64,000 nt of DNA from DATFVA01 sp963774455 (GTDB lineage Bacteria > Bacteroidota > Ignavibacteria > Ignavibacteriales > Ignavibacteriaceae): assembly GCA_963774455.1 (NCBI GenBank), contig CAVZFD010000005.1, forward strand, positions 1,620,592 to 1,684,591, in the 5' to 3' direction. A program made the translations under genes and the position numbers. Shown piece after piece: positions 28,795 through 38,220 of the stretch. Each line of letters starts with the position of its first letter. Within the stretch, counting starts at the first letter, position 1. The notes below the pieces were generated by a model that ran no database searches, was not told where the DNA came from, and worked only from the letters and a program-made list of their open reading frames with translations.

Positions 28795-29790
28795 TTATTT
28801 TGCAACTTTCTTAACCAGGTCGACAACGCGGCATGAATAACCCCATTCGTTATCATACCAGCCTACTGCTTTAACAAGGTTCCCGATAACCATTGTCGAA
28901 AGTGAATCAAATATACAAGAAGCAGGATTTCCAACAATATCAGCGGATACAATAGGGTCTTCTGTGTATTCCAGGATTCCTTTCATGGGACCGTCAGCAG
29001 CTTTCTTCATAGCTGCATTGACTTCTTCAACTGTTGTTTCCTTCTTAAGAATTACAACAAAATCAGTAATAGATCCGTCAGGTGTAGGTACTCGCAGAGA
29101 GAATCCATCAAGTTTCCCTTTGAGTTCAGGGATAGTTTTGGTAACTGCTTTAGCTGCGCCCGTAGTTGTAGGGATAATAGAAACAGCTGCGGATCTTGCT
29201 CTTCTCAGATCACTGTGAGGAAGATCGAGCAGTCTCTGATCGTTAGTATAAGAGTGAACAGTTGTCATCAGACCCTTCTCTATTCCGAAAGTATCATTCA
29301 GAACTTTTACCATCGGGGCGAGACAGTTGGTTGTGCAGGATGCGTTTGAAATAACTTTCTCGTCGCCCTTGATAACCTCATCATTAACGCCGAGCACTAC
29401 TGTAGCGTCCACATCACCTTTGGAAGGAACTGTAAGTATTACTTTATTTGCACCTGCTTCGATATGCTTCATACAGGCTTCTTTTGTTCTGAATATGCCT
29501 GTTGCCTCAATAACGATGTCGGCTCCAAGTTCTTTCCACTTCAGGTTTGCAGGATCTTTTTCAGCGGTGATTTTGATTCTATCGCCGTTAACAATAAGAT
29601 CATTTCCATCTACTTTTACTTCACCGTTAAATTTTCCATGTACAGAATCATATTTTAACAGATGTGCTAATGTCTTTGCGTCAGTTAAATCGTTTATTCC
29701 AACAAAGTCAAACCCGCCCAGCGCGAGACTGCGTCTGAATACCAATCTGCCTATTCTTCCAAAACCATTTATACCTACTTTGATTGCCAT
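28795..29790 (-). CDS. gap: glyceraldehyde-3-phosphate dehydrogenase, type I
   Basis: It oxidises glyceraldehyde 3-phosphate with phosphate and NAD. The N-terminal nucleotide motif is VGINGFGRIGRLVFR, the catalytic Cys152 is in SNASCTTNCLAP, and the C-terminal WYDNEWGYSCRVVDL is conserved. Asp34 in GINDLTD favours NAD. The 331-residue length is standard. The ATG is preceded by AGGAG at seven bases. It heads the gap-pgk-rhomboid-lipoprotein run. Confidence 0.98.
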   Translation of the reverse strand: MAIKVGINGFGRIGRLVFRRSLALGGFDFVGINDLTDAKTLAHLLKYDSVHGKFNGEVKVDGNDLIVNGDRIKITAEKDPANLKWKELGADIVIEATGIFRTKEACMKHIEAGANKVILTVPSKGDVDATVVLGVNDEVIKGDEKVISNASCTTNCLAPMVKVLNDTFGIEKGLMTTVHSYTNDQRLLDLPHSDLRRARSAAVSIIPTTTGAAKAVTKTIPELKGKLDGFSLRVPTPDGSITDFVVILKKETTVEEVNAAMKKAADGPMKGILEYTEDPIVSADIVGNPASCIFDSLSTMVIGNLVKAVGWYDNEWGYSCRVVDLVKKVAK

Positions 29791-30230
29791 TCTGAACTCC
29801 TATGTTTAAAATTTTTATGGTTAATAAAATTACTTAAAGGGCGTCTGAATTTCAATTCTGAAACAATTGAATCATAATACTTTAATGGATTTGTGACAGG
29901 AATTAACAGTAAGCGGGTCGAATAAAATAAAACCCTCGAGCCAGCCGGAGCCGGCCCAAAGGTTTCTAGTTGAGTGGGCAGCAATTTCTTTCCCCTCCAT
30001 AAAATGACACAGGAACTATCGGGGTAAAAAAACTTTCAATCTTTCAAATTCTCTTACGGAACTGATTCCGTATATTTTCAAACTCCCTGTATGTTTTTCA
30101 ACTTGTATGCCATTGCTGATACCGTATTTTTGCCCTATTTCTTAAAGTTTGCCAGAAGAATTCTGATTTAAAATGAGATGTTGTTTTTTTTTGAGCGATG
30201 AAATATTAAAACACCAAAAATGACGGCATG
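29791..30230. other. leader/promoter stretch upstream of gap
   Basis: No gene is supported in these 440 bases. Reading the minus strand towards gap, a GC-rich self-complementary segment at about 29928-29966 (CCTTTGGGCC pairing with GGCTCGAGGG, one G-U) is followed by TTTTATTTT. This could be an attenuator or leader terminator 140 bp before gap, but pairing is imperfect. I find no riboswitch consensus. Confidence 0.35.
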
Positions 30231-30260
30231 AAAAAGACCGTCTTTACGGACGGTCTTTTT
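30231..30260 (-). terminator. perfect terminator hairpin after the FG-GAP gene
   Basis: AAAAAGACCGTC and GACGGTCTTTTT form a perfect 12-bp stem around a 6-base loop, with T-runs on both strands, so it can stop transcription in both directions. It lies 58 bp past the FG-GAP gene stop. Confidence 0.9.
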
Positions 30261-30318
30261 AGAATTCAGGTTTGATAGTACCATGACTATATTAAATAGT
30301 TCAGACTGTACCCGGGGC

Positions 30319-33300
30319 TTACTTCAAAAGGATCATTTTTTTCTCTGAGGTGAAGCTTCCGGCTGAGAGGCGGTATATATATATTCCTGTGGAAACTGAC
30401 TGACCGTTATTGTTAAGTCCATTCCATTTAATATTATATTTTCCTGCCTCCCTGTCGCCGTTGATCAGCGTCTTAACTTCTTTACCGAGTATGTCGTACA
30501 CAACCAGTTTCACATCTGACTTCTGCGGCAGTGAGAAATTAATTGTAGTTGCAGGGTTAAAAGGGTTAGGATAATTCTGCGACAAACTGAATGTGGAAGG
30601 CATCTCTAAAGATACATTCAATTCGTTTGAATAACTTACTGAACCATCGAGATCAATCTGCCTGAGCCTGTAAGTGTACTTCCCTTCCTTTATATCTTTA
30701 TCCCGGTAGGAATATGATCTTTGTTCCGAGGTTGTTCCGTCGCCTTTAATGAAGGCGATTTCCTGATATGCCTCGCTGCCGGATTTCCTCTCAATCTCAA
30801 AACCTTTATTGTTCAGCTGTGTCGATGCAACCCATTTAAGGTTAACAGAGCGGCCTTCAGTTGAAGCAGTAAACGATGCCAGTTCAACCGGCACAGCATT
30901 CAAGCCGCCCGAATAGCATACAACAGAACCATTTTTGGTTCCAACAAGCAGTTCGTAGCTTGCATTCCCGTCGATCGAAGGGATAACATTAACCGAGTTA
31001 ATCCTGTCCCCCGGGAAAGTATGACTGAAGAAAAGCTCGCTGCCTGTTCCGCTTATGCAGTAGAACGTTCCGTCCTGATCACCGGTTACAACATCATCAA
31101 TGCCGTCATTATTAAGATCGGGCACAGCAGCAACGCCATACTGGTAGTTCATGGGGTATACCCATAGTTCCTGTCCGTTTGCACCGCTGAGACAAACTAC
31201 GCCGCCCGAAAATGCCGCTATAAGTATGTCATCTATATTATCTCCATTTACATCTTTAATCCTGGCAATCTGGATCATACCCGTAAATCCATAATTATAT
31301 GTCCATACCTGCGCACCTGTCTCTCCATCTATTCTGTATACGCTGCCGAAGTACTGGGATGAAACAACATCTGGCGTTTGTCCCGGGATAGGAAGTTCCA
31401 CAAGTTCCTTGGGCTCATATCCTGAAACAGAGAATAACCATTCTGACTGTCCTGTTGCCCCACTCAGACAAATTACGTCGAGATCCGTTGTCCCGTTGTT
31501 GCCTACATTCAGAACCGCATCGGGGACACCGTCGCCGGTAACGTCATCAACAGAGATTATGGTCTTACCGAATGCGAGGAAAGGACCGGGATAATAATAC
31601 TGCCAGATGATGTTTCCGTTAACGCCATTAAACAGGTAGGCTGTATGATATCCTGTACCCTGGTCATTACCGTCTGCAATAGCGAGAATGTCGGGAACAC
31701 CATCGCCATTGAAATCACGCTGTCCGTCTACTGCTTCGAAATCACCAAGACTGTAGTTAATATCATCGCCGAATCCCCATATGATCTGTCCGTTCATACC
31801 ATTTATCGCATAAACATGTTCATTTCCGCCGCCGGTTCCGATGACAACATCATTTTTTCCGTCGCCATTCAGATCGCTGACAATAGCAAGAGCATCCTGC
31901 ACACCGTAATCCCAAGATTGACCGATAGAACCCGCATTAGAATTATTGAAGAAAGTATTGAGTGTCCATAAAGTATCATTATTTCCTCCGGCTGCACCGT
32001 CCAGAGCCATAAGGAAATAATTATCTGTTGCAATTATAACATCGCTGATGCCGTCGCCATTGATATCATTTATAGGTTTTAATCCTTCAACACGGTATTC
32101 CTGGGAACTTGTTCTCGGATTATCCGGCACCTGGTACGACCAGAACTGGAAGCCCACCGTATAGTTGCCGACGACCCCTGTTCCTGATACGGAAACAGTT
32201 TTAATAGGTATTACGGGATCATTTGATTGAATGAACAGCGTATCTACAAAACTCCCTGCGTGTGATGGAGTAAATCTCAGGCGTATAATCGAAGTGTCAG
32301 CGGGTTGAACCTGGAAAGGAATACTTTCACTTTCAAAGGAGAACTCCGGCAGATTAAAGTGCATATCCGATATATCCAGTGGAGCATCACCGATATTATA
32401 AATATTAAGATACCAGTAGCCATTGCCGTCATTGTTTACCCAGATATTACCGAAGTTATGAGAATCAGCGCTAAGAACAATAGAGGGTCCGTTTACCACT
32501 CCCTGTCCCGATAAATCCACATCAAAATAAGGGGTAACAACATCATTGCTTAATATCGTCATTGTACCTGTGAAAAATTCAAATGCAAGAGGATGAAAAT
32601 CCACCTGAACATTATGGCTTCCACCCGGAGGTACAGTGAATGGAAATGATCCTTCCGGCGAGCTGAAAGCAGAATTAACAAAAGAACTATAATTTACATC
32701 AAGATCAGCCGTGCCGATATTTGAAACTGTAACTGTCAAATGCGAAGTATCGCCCACCGTTGTCTGAGGGAATATCAGCGAAGTTGGAGAAACCGTAATA
32801 TGAGGTGATCCTCCTCCACTCAGGTCGTATTTGAATAATTGTCTTCCTGAAGTCGCCCCTAAGGGTTCAGCCATCAGCCAGAAATATGTACCGTCCCATG
32901 CGAGTCCTCGCGGGCTCTGTCTTGTACCGGGGACTTCAGGAACGTGCCAGGAAAAGAGCGTATCTTTTGTAGCCAGGTCAACCGCATAAATATTTTCAGG
33001 GTCTCCGCCAAAACCGTCCATCACGTAGAATAGAGTATCTCCCTTTACGGTTATTCCTGTGGGCTGAGTTCCGAAAACCTGGATAGTATCGACGATTTGT
33101 TTAGATGTAACATCAACTTTATATAAAGCCGCAAGGCTATCTGGATAATACACCGAGATCCATAAACCAGTACCGTCCCAGGCTGCTCCTCCAAGATACC
33201 ATATACCGCCAAGCGACTGTATCAGGATTGAATCAAGAACATTACCCGCCTGCGATACTTTGTATAAGTCGCACCTGGACGTTTTTCTATCCACATACCA

Positions 33301-33579
33301 GAAATCCGTGCCGTCGTAAGCCAGTCCCTGAGACGCATGCATTGTCGGATAGTTAATATTTATCGTTGAAAGATAATTACCATTTGCGTCTACAGATTTG
33401 ATTATACCACTTCCTACACTTGAGTTATCTGATGAGATCCAGTAGCTTCCATTGGCATAAACAAGACCGTAGCCTGAACTAAAGAAAGTTTCAGAAGGCA
33501 GGTCAACAGTTTCCACGAGGGATTGTGAGAAACCGTTTGTACAGAGCAAAAGAAACAAAATGAAGTATAATTTTTTCAT
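30319..33579 (-). CDS. secreted FG-GAP/PQQ-like propeller protein with T9SS sorting domain
   Basis: A large exported protein (1086 residues from the preferred start). After a signal peptide (MKKLYFILFLLLCTNGFS) comes a first propeller (about 20-270) describing blades such as GLAYDGTDFWYVD and GLAWDGTYFWLM. Two HYDIN/choice-of-anchor-D Ig-like domains follow (about 275-475; DFHPLAF, LRFTPSHAG). A second propeller has FG-GAP calcium-type motifs (DINGDGISDVI, DLNGDGKNDVV, DFNGDGVPDI, DVNGDNIDDI, DLNNDGIDDVV). The linker module VELASFTAS and a T9SS type A domain from YPNPFNP to the final lysine close it. I prefer the ATG at 33579 because GGGAG touches the ATG at 33585 but is six bases from the second. 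It is probably a surface or extracellular adhesin; no catalytic residue is evident. Confidence 0.85.
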   Translation of the reverse strand: MKKLYFILFLLLCTNGFSQSLVETVDLPSETFFSSGYGLVYANGSYWISSDNSSVGSGIIKSVDANGNYLSTININYPTMHASQGLAYDGTDFWYVDRKTSRCDLYKVSQAGNVLDSILIQSLGGIWYLGGAAWDGTGLWISVYYPDSLAALYKVDVTSKQIVDTIQVFGTQPTGITVKGDTLFYVMDGFGGDPENIYAVDLATKDTLFSWHVPEVPGTRQSPRGLAWDGTYFWLMAEPLGATSGRQLFKYDLSGGGSPHITVSPTSLIFPQTTVGDTSHLTVTVSNIGTADLDVNYSSFVNSAFSSPEGSFPFTVPPGGSHNVQVDFHPLAFEFFTGTMTILSNDVVTPYFDVDLSGQGVVNGPSIVLSADSHNFGNIWVNNDGNGYWYLNIYNIGDAPLDISDMHFNLPEFSFESESIPFQVQPADTSIIRLRFTPSHAGSFVDTLFIQSNDPVIPIKTVSVSGTGVVGNYTVGFQFWSYQVPDNPRTSSQEYRVEGLKPINDINGDGISDVIIATDNYFLMALDGAAGGNNDTLWTLNTFFNNSNAGSIGQSWDYGVQDALAIVSDLNGDGKNDVVIGTGGGNEHVYAINGMNGQIIWGFGDDINYSLGDFEAVDGQRDFNGDGVPDILAIADGNDQGTGYHTAYLFNGVNGNIIWQYYYPGPFLAFGKTIISVDDVTGDGVPDAVLNVGNNGTTDLDVICLSGATGQSEWLFSVSGYEPKELVELPIPGQTPDVVSSQYFGSVYRIDGETGAQVWTYNYGFTGMIQIARIKDVNGDNIDDILIAAFSGGVVCLSGANGQELWVYPMNYQYGVAAVPDLNNDGIDDVVTGDQDGTFYCISGTGSELFFSHTFPGDRINSVNVIPSIDGNASYELLVGTKNGSVVCYSGGLNAVPVELASFTASTEGRSVNLKWVASTQLNNKGFEIERKSGSEAYQEIAFIKGDGTTSEQRSYSYRDKDIKEGKYTYRLRQIDLDGSVSYSNELNVSLEMPSTFSLSQNYPNPFNPATTINFSLPQKSDVKLVVYDILGKEVKTLINGDREAGKYNIKWNGLNNNGQSVSTGIYIYRLSAGSFTSEKKMILLK

Positions 33580-33640
33580 TTGCATCTCCCTTATATTGTG
33601 GAAAGTAAGAATGAGTTAAGGTTTTATATACGGAAAATTT

Positions 33641-34051
33641 TTAATTACTCCTCGGATGTTCAGAAGACCATTTTTTTATATAGACAGCTATATCCGTTGT
33701 AGCAGCACCGGGAGTAAACAATTCACCTACCCCCATTTTCCGAAGAGCCTTAATATCCTCTTCAGGAATAATACCTCCGCCGGTCAGAAGCACATCATCA
33801 ATTCCTTTTTCTTCCATCAGCTTTTTAATCCTTGGGAATATAGTCATATGCGCACCCGATAAAATACTTATCCCTATGACGTCTACATCTTCCTGGACAG
33901 CAGCCTCAACTATCATTTCAGGGGTCTGTCGAAGACCGGTATAGATAACTTCCATACCTGCATCACGGAGAGCAGCAGCAATTACTTTAGCACCGCGATC
34001 GTGTCCGTCAAGTCCCGCTTTCGCTACCAGTACTCTTATTTTTTTATCCAT
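33641..34051 (-). CDS. stand-alone cobalamin-binding domain (methylmalonyl-CoA mutase small-subunit type)
   Basis: A 136-residue B12-binding protein identical in plan to the C-terminal domain of methylmalonyl-CoA mutase. The motif is VAKAGLDGHDRGAK with the cobalt-ligating His17, then the S-x-L segment GISILSGAH and the GG segment LLTGGGIIPEED. Paired with a separate catalytic subunit it would form an acyl-CoA mutase such as methylmalonyl-, isobutyryl- or hydroxyisobutyryl-CoA mutase. No such large subunit lies in the window. Its start overlaps the HIT gene end by 8 bp, suggesting cotranscription. Confidence 0.9.
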   Translation of the reverse strand: MDKKIRVLVAKAGLDGHDRGAKVIAAALRDAGMEVIYTGLRQTPEMIVEAAVQEDVDVIGISILSGAHMTIFPRIKKLMEEKGIDDVLLTGGGIIPEEDIKALRKMGVGELFTPGAATTDIAVYIKKWSSEHPRSN

Positions 34052-34472
34052 TACTTAAACCTTTATTTGTTACAGCATTACGAATTATTTCAGCGAATTC
34101 TTTCATAGAACCATCGGCATACGCCTTGAATCCCGGTCTGTAATTAAAATCGCTTCTGAATCTCGGTATAATATGAAAATGAAAGTGGTATACTGTCTGT
34201 CCTGCTGCCGCCCCGTTATTAATTATTACATTAAAACCGTCGGCTTTCAGGCTTTCCTGAATTGAACCCGACATCAGCTGGGTAACCCTGGTAAGTTCCG
34301 AAAGATATTCTTCAGGCAGTTCAAGGAAATTACTGAAATGCGTCTTCGGAATAACAAGAGTATGACCATAATTCACTGGCCGGATATCAAGAATAGCCAT
34401 TACCATTTCATTCTCATATAATATTTCGGCTTCCCCCTTACGACTGATAATATCACAAAATATACAATCCAT
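34044..34472 (-). CDS. HIT family nucleotide-binding protein
   Basis: A histidine-triad hydrolase of about 142 residues. The triad is HFHFHIIPR; the N-terminal CIFCDIISRKGEAEI and GHTLVIPKTH are characteristic. Family members hydrolyse purine nucleoside phosphoramidates or dinucleoside polyphosphates. I use the ATG at 34472 (MDCIFC); a TTG six bases upstream is in frame but neither has a good Shine-Dalgarno. The gene overlaps the B12-binding gene by 8 bp. Confidence 0.95.
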   Translation of the reverse strand: MDCIFCDIISRKGEAEILYENEMVMAILDIRPVNYGHTLVIPKTHFSNFLELPEEYLSELTRVTQLMSGSIQESLKADGFNVIINNGAAAGQTVYHFHFHIIPRFRSDFNYRPGFKAYADGSMKEFAEIIRNAVTNKGLSNG

Positions 34473-34541
34473 ATCCAAAAATAATCTTAATTTATTTTTA
34501 AGGCAAAAACAGTTTTCAATCCTGGACCTAAGTCAGGTGTT

Positions 34542-35501
34542 TTAATCAGCAAGGTATTCATTTCTTCTCCCGAATACACCATATAATCCCCCGCTGTGAA
34601 GAAAGAGTATATTTACTTTGTTATTTTTAACGAGGTAATTGTCATGATAAGCATAGAAGGCTTTGCCGGTATAGGCGGGATCGAGGAGAACTCCGGTTTC
34701 TCTGAAGAACTTTTTTACAAGCCCGAGCTTATTACGGCTGATCTTCTTATATCCTTCTTCAGAATATCCATCTAATATCACAAGGTTATCAGGATTAACT
34801 TCTTTCGGCAGTTTATAATCCAGCACGGCTCCCTGAGCAAGCTGAAGTATTTTTTTCCGAATAATATTTTCAGGGTAAAGAACGTTAACAGCATAAACCT
34901 TTAAACTGAGATTATTCTGAGCCAGGCCTGCCAAGATTCCGGCTGCCGTTCCGCCTGTTCCGGCAGCTGTAAGTATGCCGCCTGTTTTAGTAATGTCAGT
35001 CTGGCTTAACAGCTCTTTCACGAATGATATATATCCCCAGATTCCAAGAGTTGTCGAACCTCCTTCGGGAATGACGTATACGTTATGTCCCTTTTCAGTC
35101 AGGATCTCATTTTCCTCTTGCATTATTTCATTCACGAAATTGTAGTTTTTCTTATTTAAAAATAATATTTCGGCTCCGGTAAGCTTATCAAGGAAAAGAT
35201 TGCCATCAGCGGAAGGTTTATCCTTTCCCCACAGAAAAAGTTTTGTCTTCATACCCAGTTTTGCAGCAGCAATAGCGGTCGCTCTTGCATGGTTCGACTG
35301 ATCACCTCCGCAGGTAAAAATATATTCTGCTTTTTCTTTTTTTGCCTGACCCAGAAGGTATTCAAGCTTTCTGATTTTATTGCCTGATAATTCTGAACCG
35401 GTCAGATCATCACGTTTCATAAGAAACTTTTTGTCCTCAAATCTGATTTCCTGAACAGGGGTCGGTATATTCGCCAACAGAATTCTTTCGGGTTCTTTCA
35501 T
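34542..35501 (-). CDS. PLP-dependent enzyme, D-cysteine desulfhydrase/ACC deaminase family
   Basis: A 319-residue fold-type II pyridoxal-phosphate enzyme. The PLP lysine is Lys42 in LSGNKIRKLEYLL, the phosphate and substrate region TCGGDQSNHARATAIAA is strongly conserved in this subfamily, and GGSTTLGIWGY and TGGTAAGILAGL hold the cofactor phosphate. The reaction is probably cleavage or elimination of a small D-amino acid or 1-aminocyclopropane-1-carboxylate. Sequence alone does not separate the two, and D-cysteine desulfhydrase is the commoner activity in bacteria. It overlaps kdsB by 4 bp (ATGA). Confidence 0.85.
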   Translation of the reverse strand: MKEPERILLANIPTPVQEIRFEDKKFLMKRDDLTGSELSGNKIRKLEYLLGQAKKEKAEYIFTCGGDQSNHARATAIAAAKLGMKTKLFLWGKDKPSADGNLFLDKLTGAEILFLNKKNYNFVNEIMQEENEILTEKGHNVYVIPEGGSTTLGIWGYISFVKELLSQTDITKTGGILTAAGTGGTAAGILAGLAQNNLSLKVYAVNVLYPENIIRKKILQLAQGAVLDYKLPKEVNPDNLVILDGYSEEGYKKISRNKLGLVKKFFRETGVLLDPAYTGKAFYAYHDNYLVKNNKVNILFLHSGGLYGVFGRRNEYLAD

Positions 35502-36259
35502 TCTTTTTCCTTCTGCAGGCGTGAGTAATAAAGACGCGCACGATTAAGGTCATCAGGTGTATCTACGGCCAGGTTTTCATAGTTAGTTACCACTACTTTT
35601 ATCTTGAACCCGTTTTCAAGCATCCTCAGCTGTTCAAGTTTTTCTATCTGTTCAAGGTCTGTAGGGGCAAGACCGGTAAATCTAAGCAGGTAATCTCTTC
35701 TATACACATACAAGCCGATATGCTTGTAAATATCGGCCTTGGTAATATGATCATACATTGTTTTAGCATCCCTCACATAAGGAATGGGAGACCTTGAAAA
35801 ATATAAAGCAAAGTTATTATAATCGAATACTACTTTGGTTACCGCAGGAGATTTCAGATCATCTACAGTTTCTATTTTTTTAGCAAGAGTCGATACGTTG
35901 ACGGATAGATCAAAGAGGAGCGGTTCAACGGCCTGATCGATCATTATTCCCTGTATGAAAGGTTCGTCCCCCTGTATATTAACAATAATTTCCACACCCG
36001 GAAGCTGCTTTGCGACATATGCAATCCTATCGGATCCTGTTGCTATATCCTTAGGTGTTATAAATACCCTGGCGCCGAAATTCCGGGAGACCTCGGCCAC
36101 TCTCTCATCATCGGTTGCAATTATTACTTCGTTAAGGAGGCGTGATGTTTTTGAACTTTCGTATGTATGCTGAATCATAGGCTTGCCGCCGATATCTGCC
36201 AGCGGTTTCCCCATCAGTCTGCTTGAAGCAAAACGCGCAGGAATAATTCCGACTATCAT
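35498..36259 (-). CDS. kdsB: 3-deoxy-manno-octulosonate cytidylyltransferase (CMP-KDO synthetase)
   Basis: It activates KDO with CTP for the inner core of lipopolysaccharide, so the cell has a Gram-negative outer membrane. Signatures are IIPARFASSRLMGKPLADIGGKPMIQHTYE, IATDDERV, NIQGDEPFI, YFSRSPIPY, HIGLYVYRRDYL and the C-terminal DTPDDLNRA. I use the ATG at 36259, preceded by GAGAG at five bases; a TTG at 36271 would add four residues. It overlaps the PLP enzyme gene and follows plsC on the same strand. Confidence 0.95.
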   Translation of the reverse strand: MIVGIIPARFASSRLMGKPLADIGGKPMIQHTYESSKTSRLLNEVIIATDDERVAEVSRNFGARVFITPKDIATGSDRIAYVAKQLPGVEIIVNIQGDEPFIQGIMIDQAVEPLLFDLSVNVSTLAKKIETVDDLKSPAVTKVVFDYNNFALYFSRSPIPYVRDAKTMYDHITKADIYKHIGLYVYRRDYLLRFTGLAPTDLEQIEKLEQLRMLENGFKIKVVVTNYENLAVDTPDDLNRARLYYSRLQKEKE

Positions 36260-36293
36260 CTTAACTCTCAATATTCACAGGATGCGCAGTTTT

Positions 36294-36998
36294 TCAACTG
36301 CGGTAATAATTAGAAGATATAATATCCCTTACTTTTCCCATAAGTTCAAGTTCATCACTACGGGTTTCAACTTTAGTTGTTGCTACAGGTTCACTGAATT
36401 TAATCCTGATCGTGCCTTTATTGATCCTGAGTGAACCTTTAGGAAGGAGCTTATCGGAATCACGTATCGTTACCGGTATTATAGGAAAACTGACCTGACT
36501 TGCAAGGTGAAAGGCTCCTCTTTTGAATGCCTGAAGCTCTCCGTCTTTACTCCTGGTACCTTCCGGAAACAGGATTACTGACACTGCTTTTGTTTTCATT
36601 TTCTGCCTTGCTTTGTGAATGCTCTTCAAAGCATTCTCAGCGTTCGTTCTGTCTATTACGATATGAGGTCCCGTCATCAGCTGCCACCCGAACAAGGGGA
36701 TCTTAGCTAATTCTTTCTTGAAGACAAATCCCGACTTACCGGGGATTGTAAACTGAAGTGCGATTATATCGAACTGACTGATATGATTTGAAACAAAAAT
36801 AAAGGGACCTTCCCCGTTTATATTTTCCAATCCTTCCGCCTTAACCTTCACTCCGCTGATGAACAAAATCCCGGCGCTGAACATTTTCGTTACATATTTA
36901 TACGTGGAAAATGATCTGTCAAGCAGACCTGAAAGCAAAGCAAGAAACGAGATAAATGTAGTGTAGAGAATAATGAAGAAAATTTTAATATAAAACAA
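36294..36998 (-). CDS. plsC: 1-acyl-sn-glycerol-3-phosphate acyltransferase
   Basis: A 234-residue membrane acyltransferase that makes phosphatidic acid. The catalytic HxxxxD is NHISQFD (His72, Asp77), the glycerol-phosphate motif is FPEGTRSKDGE, and FKRGAFHLA and IIPVTI are conserved. One or two N-terminal helices anchor it. It lies 2 bp after the M48 protease gene and 34 bp before the kdsB start, in a run of envelope genes. Confidence 0.93.
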   Translation of the reverse strand: MFYIKIFFIILYTTFISFLALLSGLLDRSFSTYKYVTKMFSAGILFISGVKVKAEGLENINGEGPFIFVSNHISQFDIIALQFTIPGKSGFVFKKELAKIPLFGWQLMTGPHIVIDRTNAENALKSIHKARQKMKTKAVSVILFPEGTRSKDGELQAFKRGAFHLASQVSFPIIPVTIRDSDKLLPKGSLRINKGTIRIKFSEPVATTKVETRSDELELMGKVRDIISSNYYRS

Positions 36999-37000
36999 CC

Positions 37001-38134
37001 TTATGTCTCCTCGAGAGAAATATTATCTTCCCTTATCCCGTACTGTAGTACATATTTCCTGATTGCATCCACACGGTTTGATATTGAAGGGTGGCTGTAA
37101 AAAAACCATTCGACTAACGGGTGAGGATTTTTATCCGCAAGGTTCTGATCTGTAAGCTTATTCAGAGTGGATATGAATGCTGCGGGTTTTTCCGTAACTA
37201 ACACAGCATATTCATCGGCTTCATATTCAAACTTTCTTGATAGAAGGTTGGTTAAGGGAGTCTCTACTAAACCAATAAGCATTGCCCATAATGAAAGCAA
37301 CGGTAAAGCGGCTATTTCCTGCAGCTTTGAGAATCCAAACCAGTTAATTGACAAACTATAAAAATATGCAACCAGGAACAGGGTTCCGAAGCTTGCCGCA
37401 GTGCCGATGATAATATTCTTAATTATATGTTTTCTTTTATAATGACCAAGCTCATGAGCAATTACAGTTTCAATTTCATCAGGGGAATAATTGTCAAGCA
37501 GTGTATCTCCTAGGATTATCCGTTTCGATTTTCCCAGTCCTGTAAAAGCGGCATTTGCCTTTTTGGTATTCTTGCTCATATTGAATCTGAAAATATTCTC
37601 AACTTTAATCCCGGCATCTTCAGCTAACCTGTTAATTCTTGCTTTTAGATCCTCGTTTTCAAGCGGAGTAATTTTATAAAACAAGGGCAGAACAATAACA
37701 GGAAGAAGCCTTGCAAAAACGACAGAAATAATGAAAAGAATAATTGCGAAGGGAAGCCACCACAATGCACCGAATTTATTTATTATAAAATAAAATATCA
37801 GAAGTACAGGTACCCCGATTACGAGTGAAACAACGAGTCCCTTAAAATTTTCAAATATCCATCTTCCCGGAGTCTGATTGGAAAGTCCGTACTTATGCTC
37901 AAGGTAATAATCCTTATAATAGCTAACCGGGGAAAAAAGGATAATGCCGCCCATACCTGTTACCAGTACGAACGCAATAAACAAAAAGTATGCATTGCTG
38001 ATATAATGACCAAGAAAACTTTCCAGTGCCAGACTGAAATGAGAATAGACGAACGCGATGATCAGCACGAAGCTCACCACACTTTTGGTTATACTGATGC
38101 CAAGTTTTATGTTATTATATTTTTTAGATTTCAT
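37001..38134 (-). CDS. M48 family membrane metalloprotease (Ste24-like)
   Basis: A 377-residue zinc protease of the CAAX-protease/HtpX group. The zinc site is HELGH at 227-231 within IETVIAHELGHYKRKH, and the third ligand is the Glu in FEYEADEYAV. The N-terminal half carries several transmembrane helices and FSPVSYYKDYYLEHKYGLSNQTPG, typical of the Ste24 branch and not of HtpX. It probably removes damaged membrane proteins. It is first in the run leading to plsC and kdsB. An 86-bp AT-rich gap separates it from the batE remnant. Confidence 0.92.
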   Translation of the reverse strand: MKSKKYNNIKLGISITKSVVSFVLIIAFVYSHFSLALESFLGHYISNAYFLFIAFVLVTGMGGIILFSPVSYYKDYYLEHKYGLSNQTPGRWIFENFKGLVVSLVIGVPVLLIFYFIINKFGALWWLPFAIILFIISVVFARLLPVIVLPLFYKITPLENEDLKARINRLAEDAGIKVENIFRFNMSKNTKKANAAFTGLGKSKRIILGDTLLDNYSPDEIETVIAHELGHYKRKHIIKNIIIGTAASFGTLFLVAYFYSLSINWFGFSKLQEIAALPLLSLWAMLIGLVETPLTNLLSRKFEYEADEYAVLVTEKPAAFISTLNKLTDQNLADKNPHPLVEWFFYSHPSISNRVDAIRKYVLQYGIREDNISLEET

Positions 38135-38220
38135 TAAAGCAAACTATGGAGAGCCTCATTTAAGTTCAACCTTCTACGTGATTTAAAATACAAAAGCTTT
38201 ATTAAAAATTAAACAAAGAT

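Noticed and set aside
29928..29966. GC-rich hairpin before gap as a tRNA or riboswitch
   Set aside because: It shows no cloverleaf, no T-loop consensus and no known riboswitch core; it is kept only as a possible leader hairpin.
29775..29984. Minus strand frame of 69 codons upstream of gap
   Set aside because: It overlaps the gap start and ribosome-binding site, has no membrane or family features, and probably only reflects the GC-rich leader.
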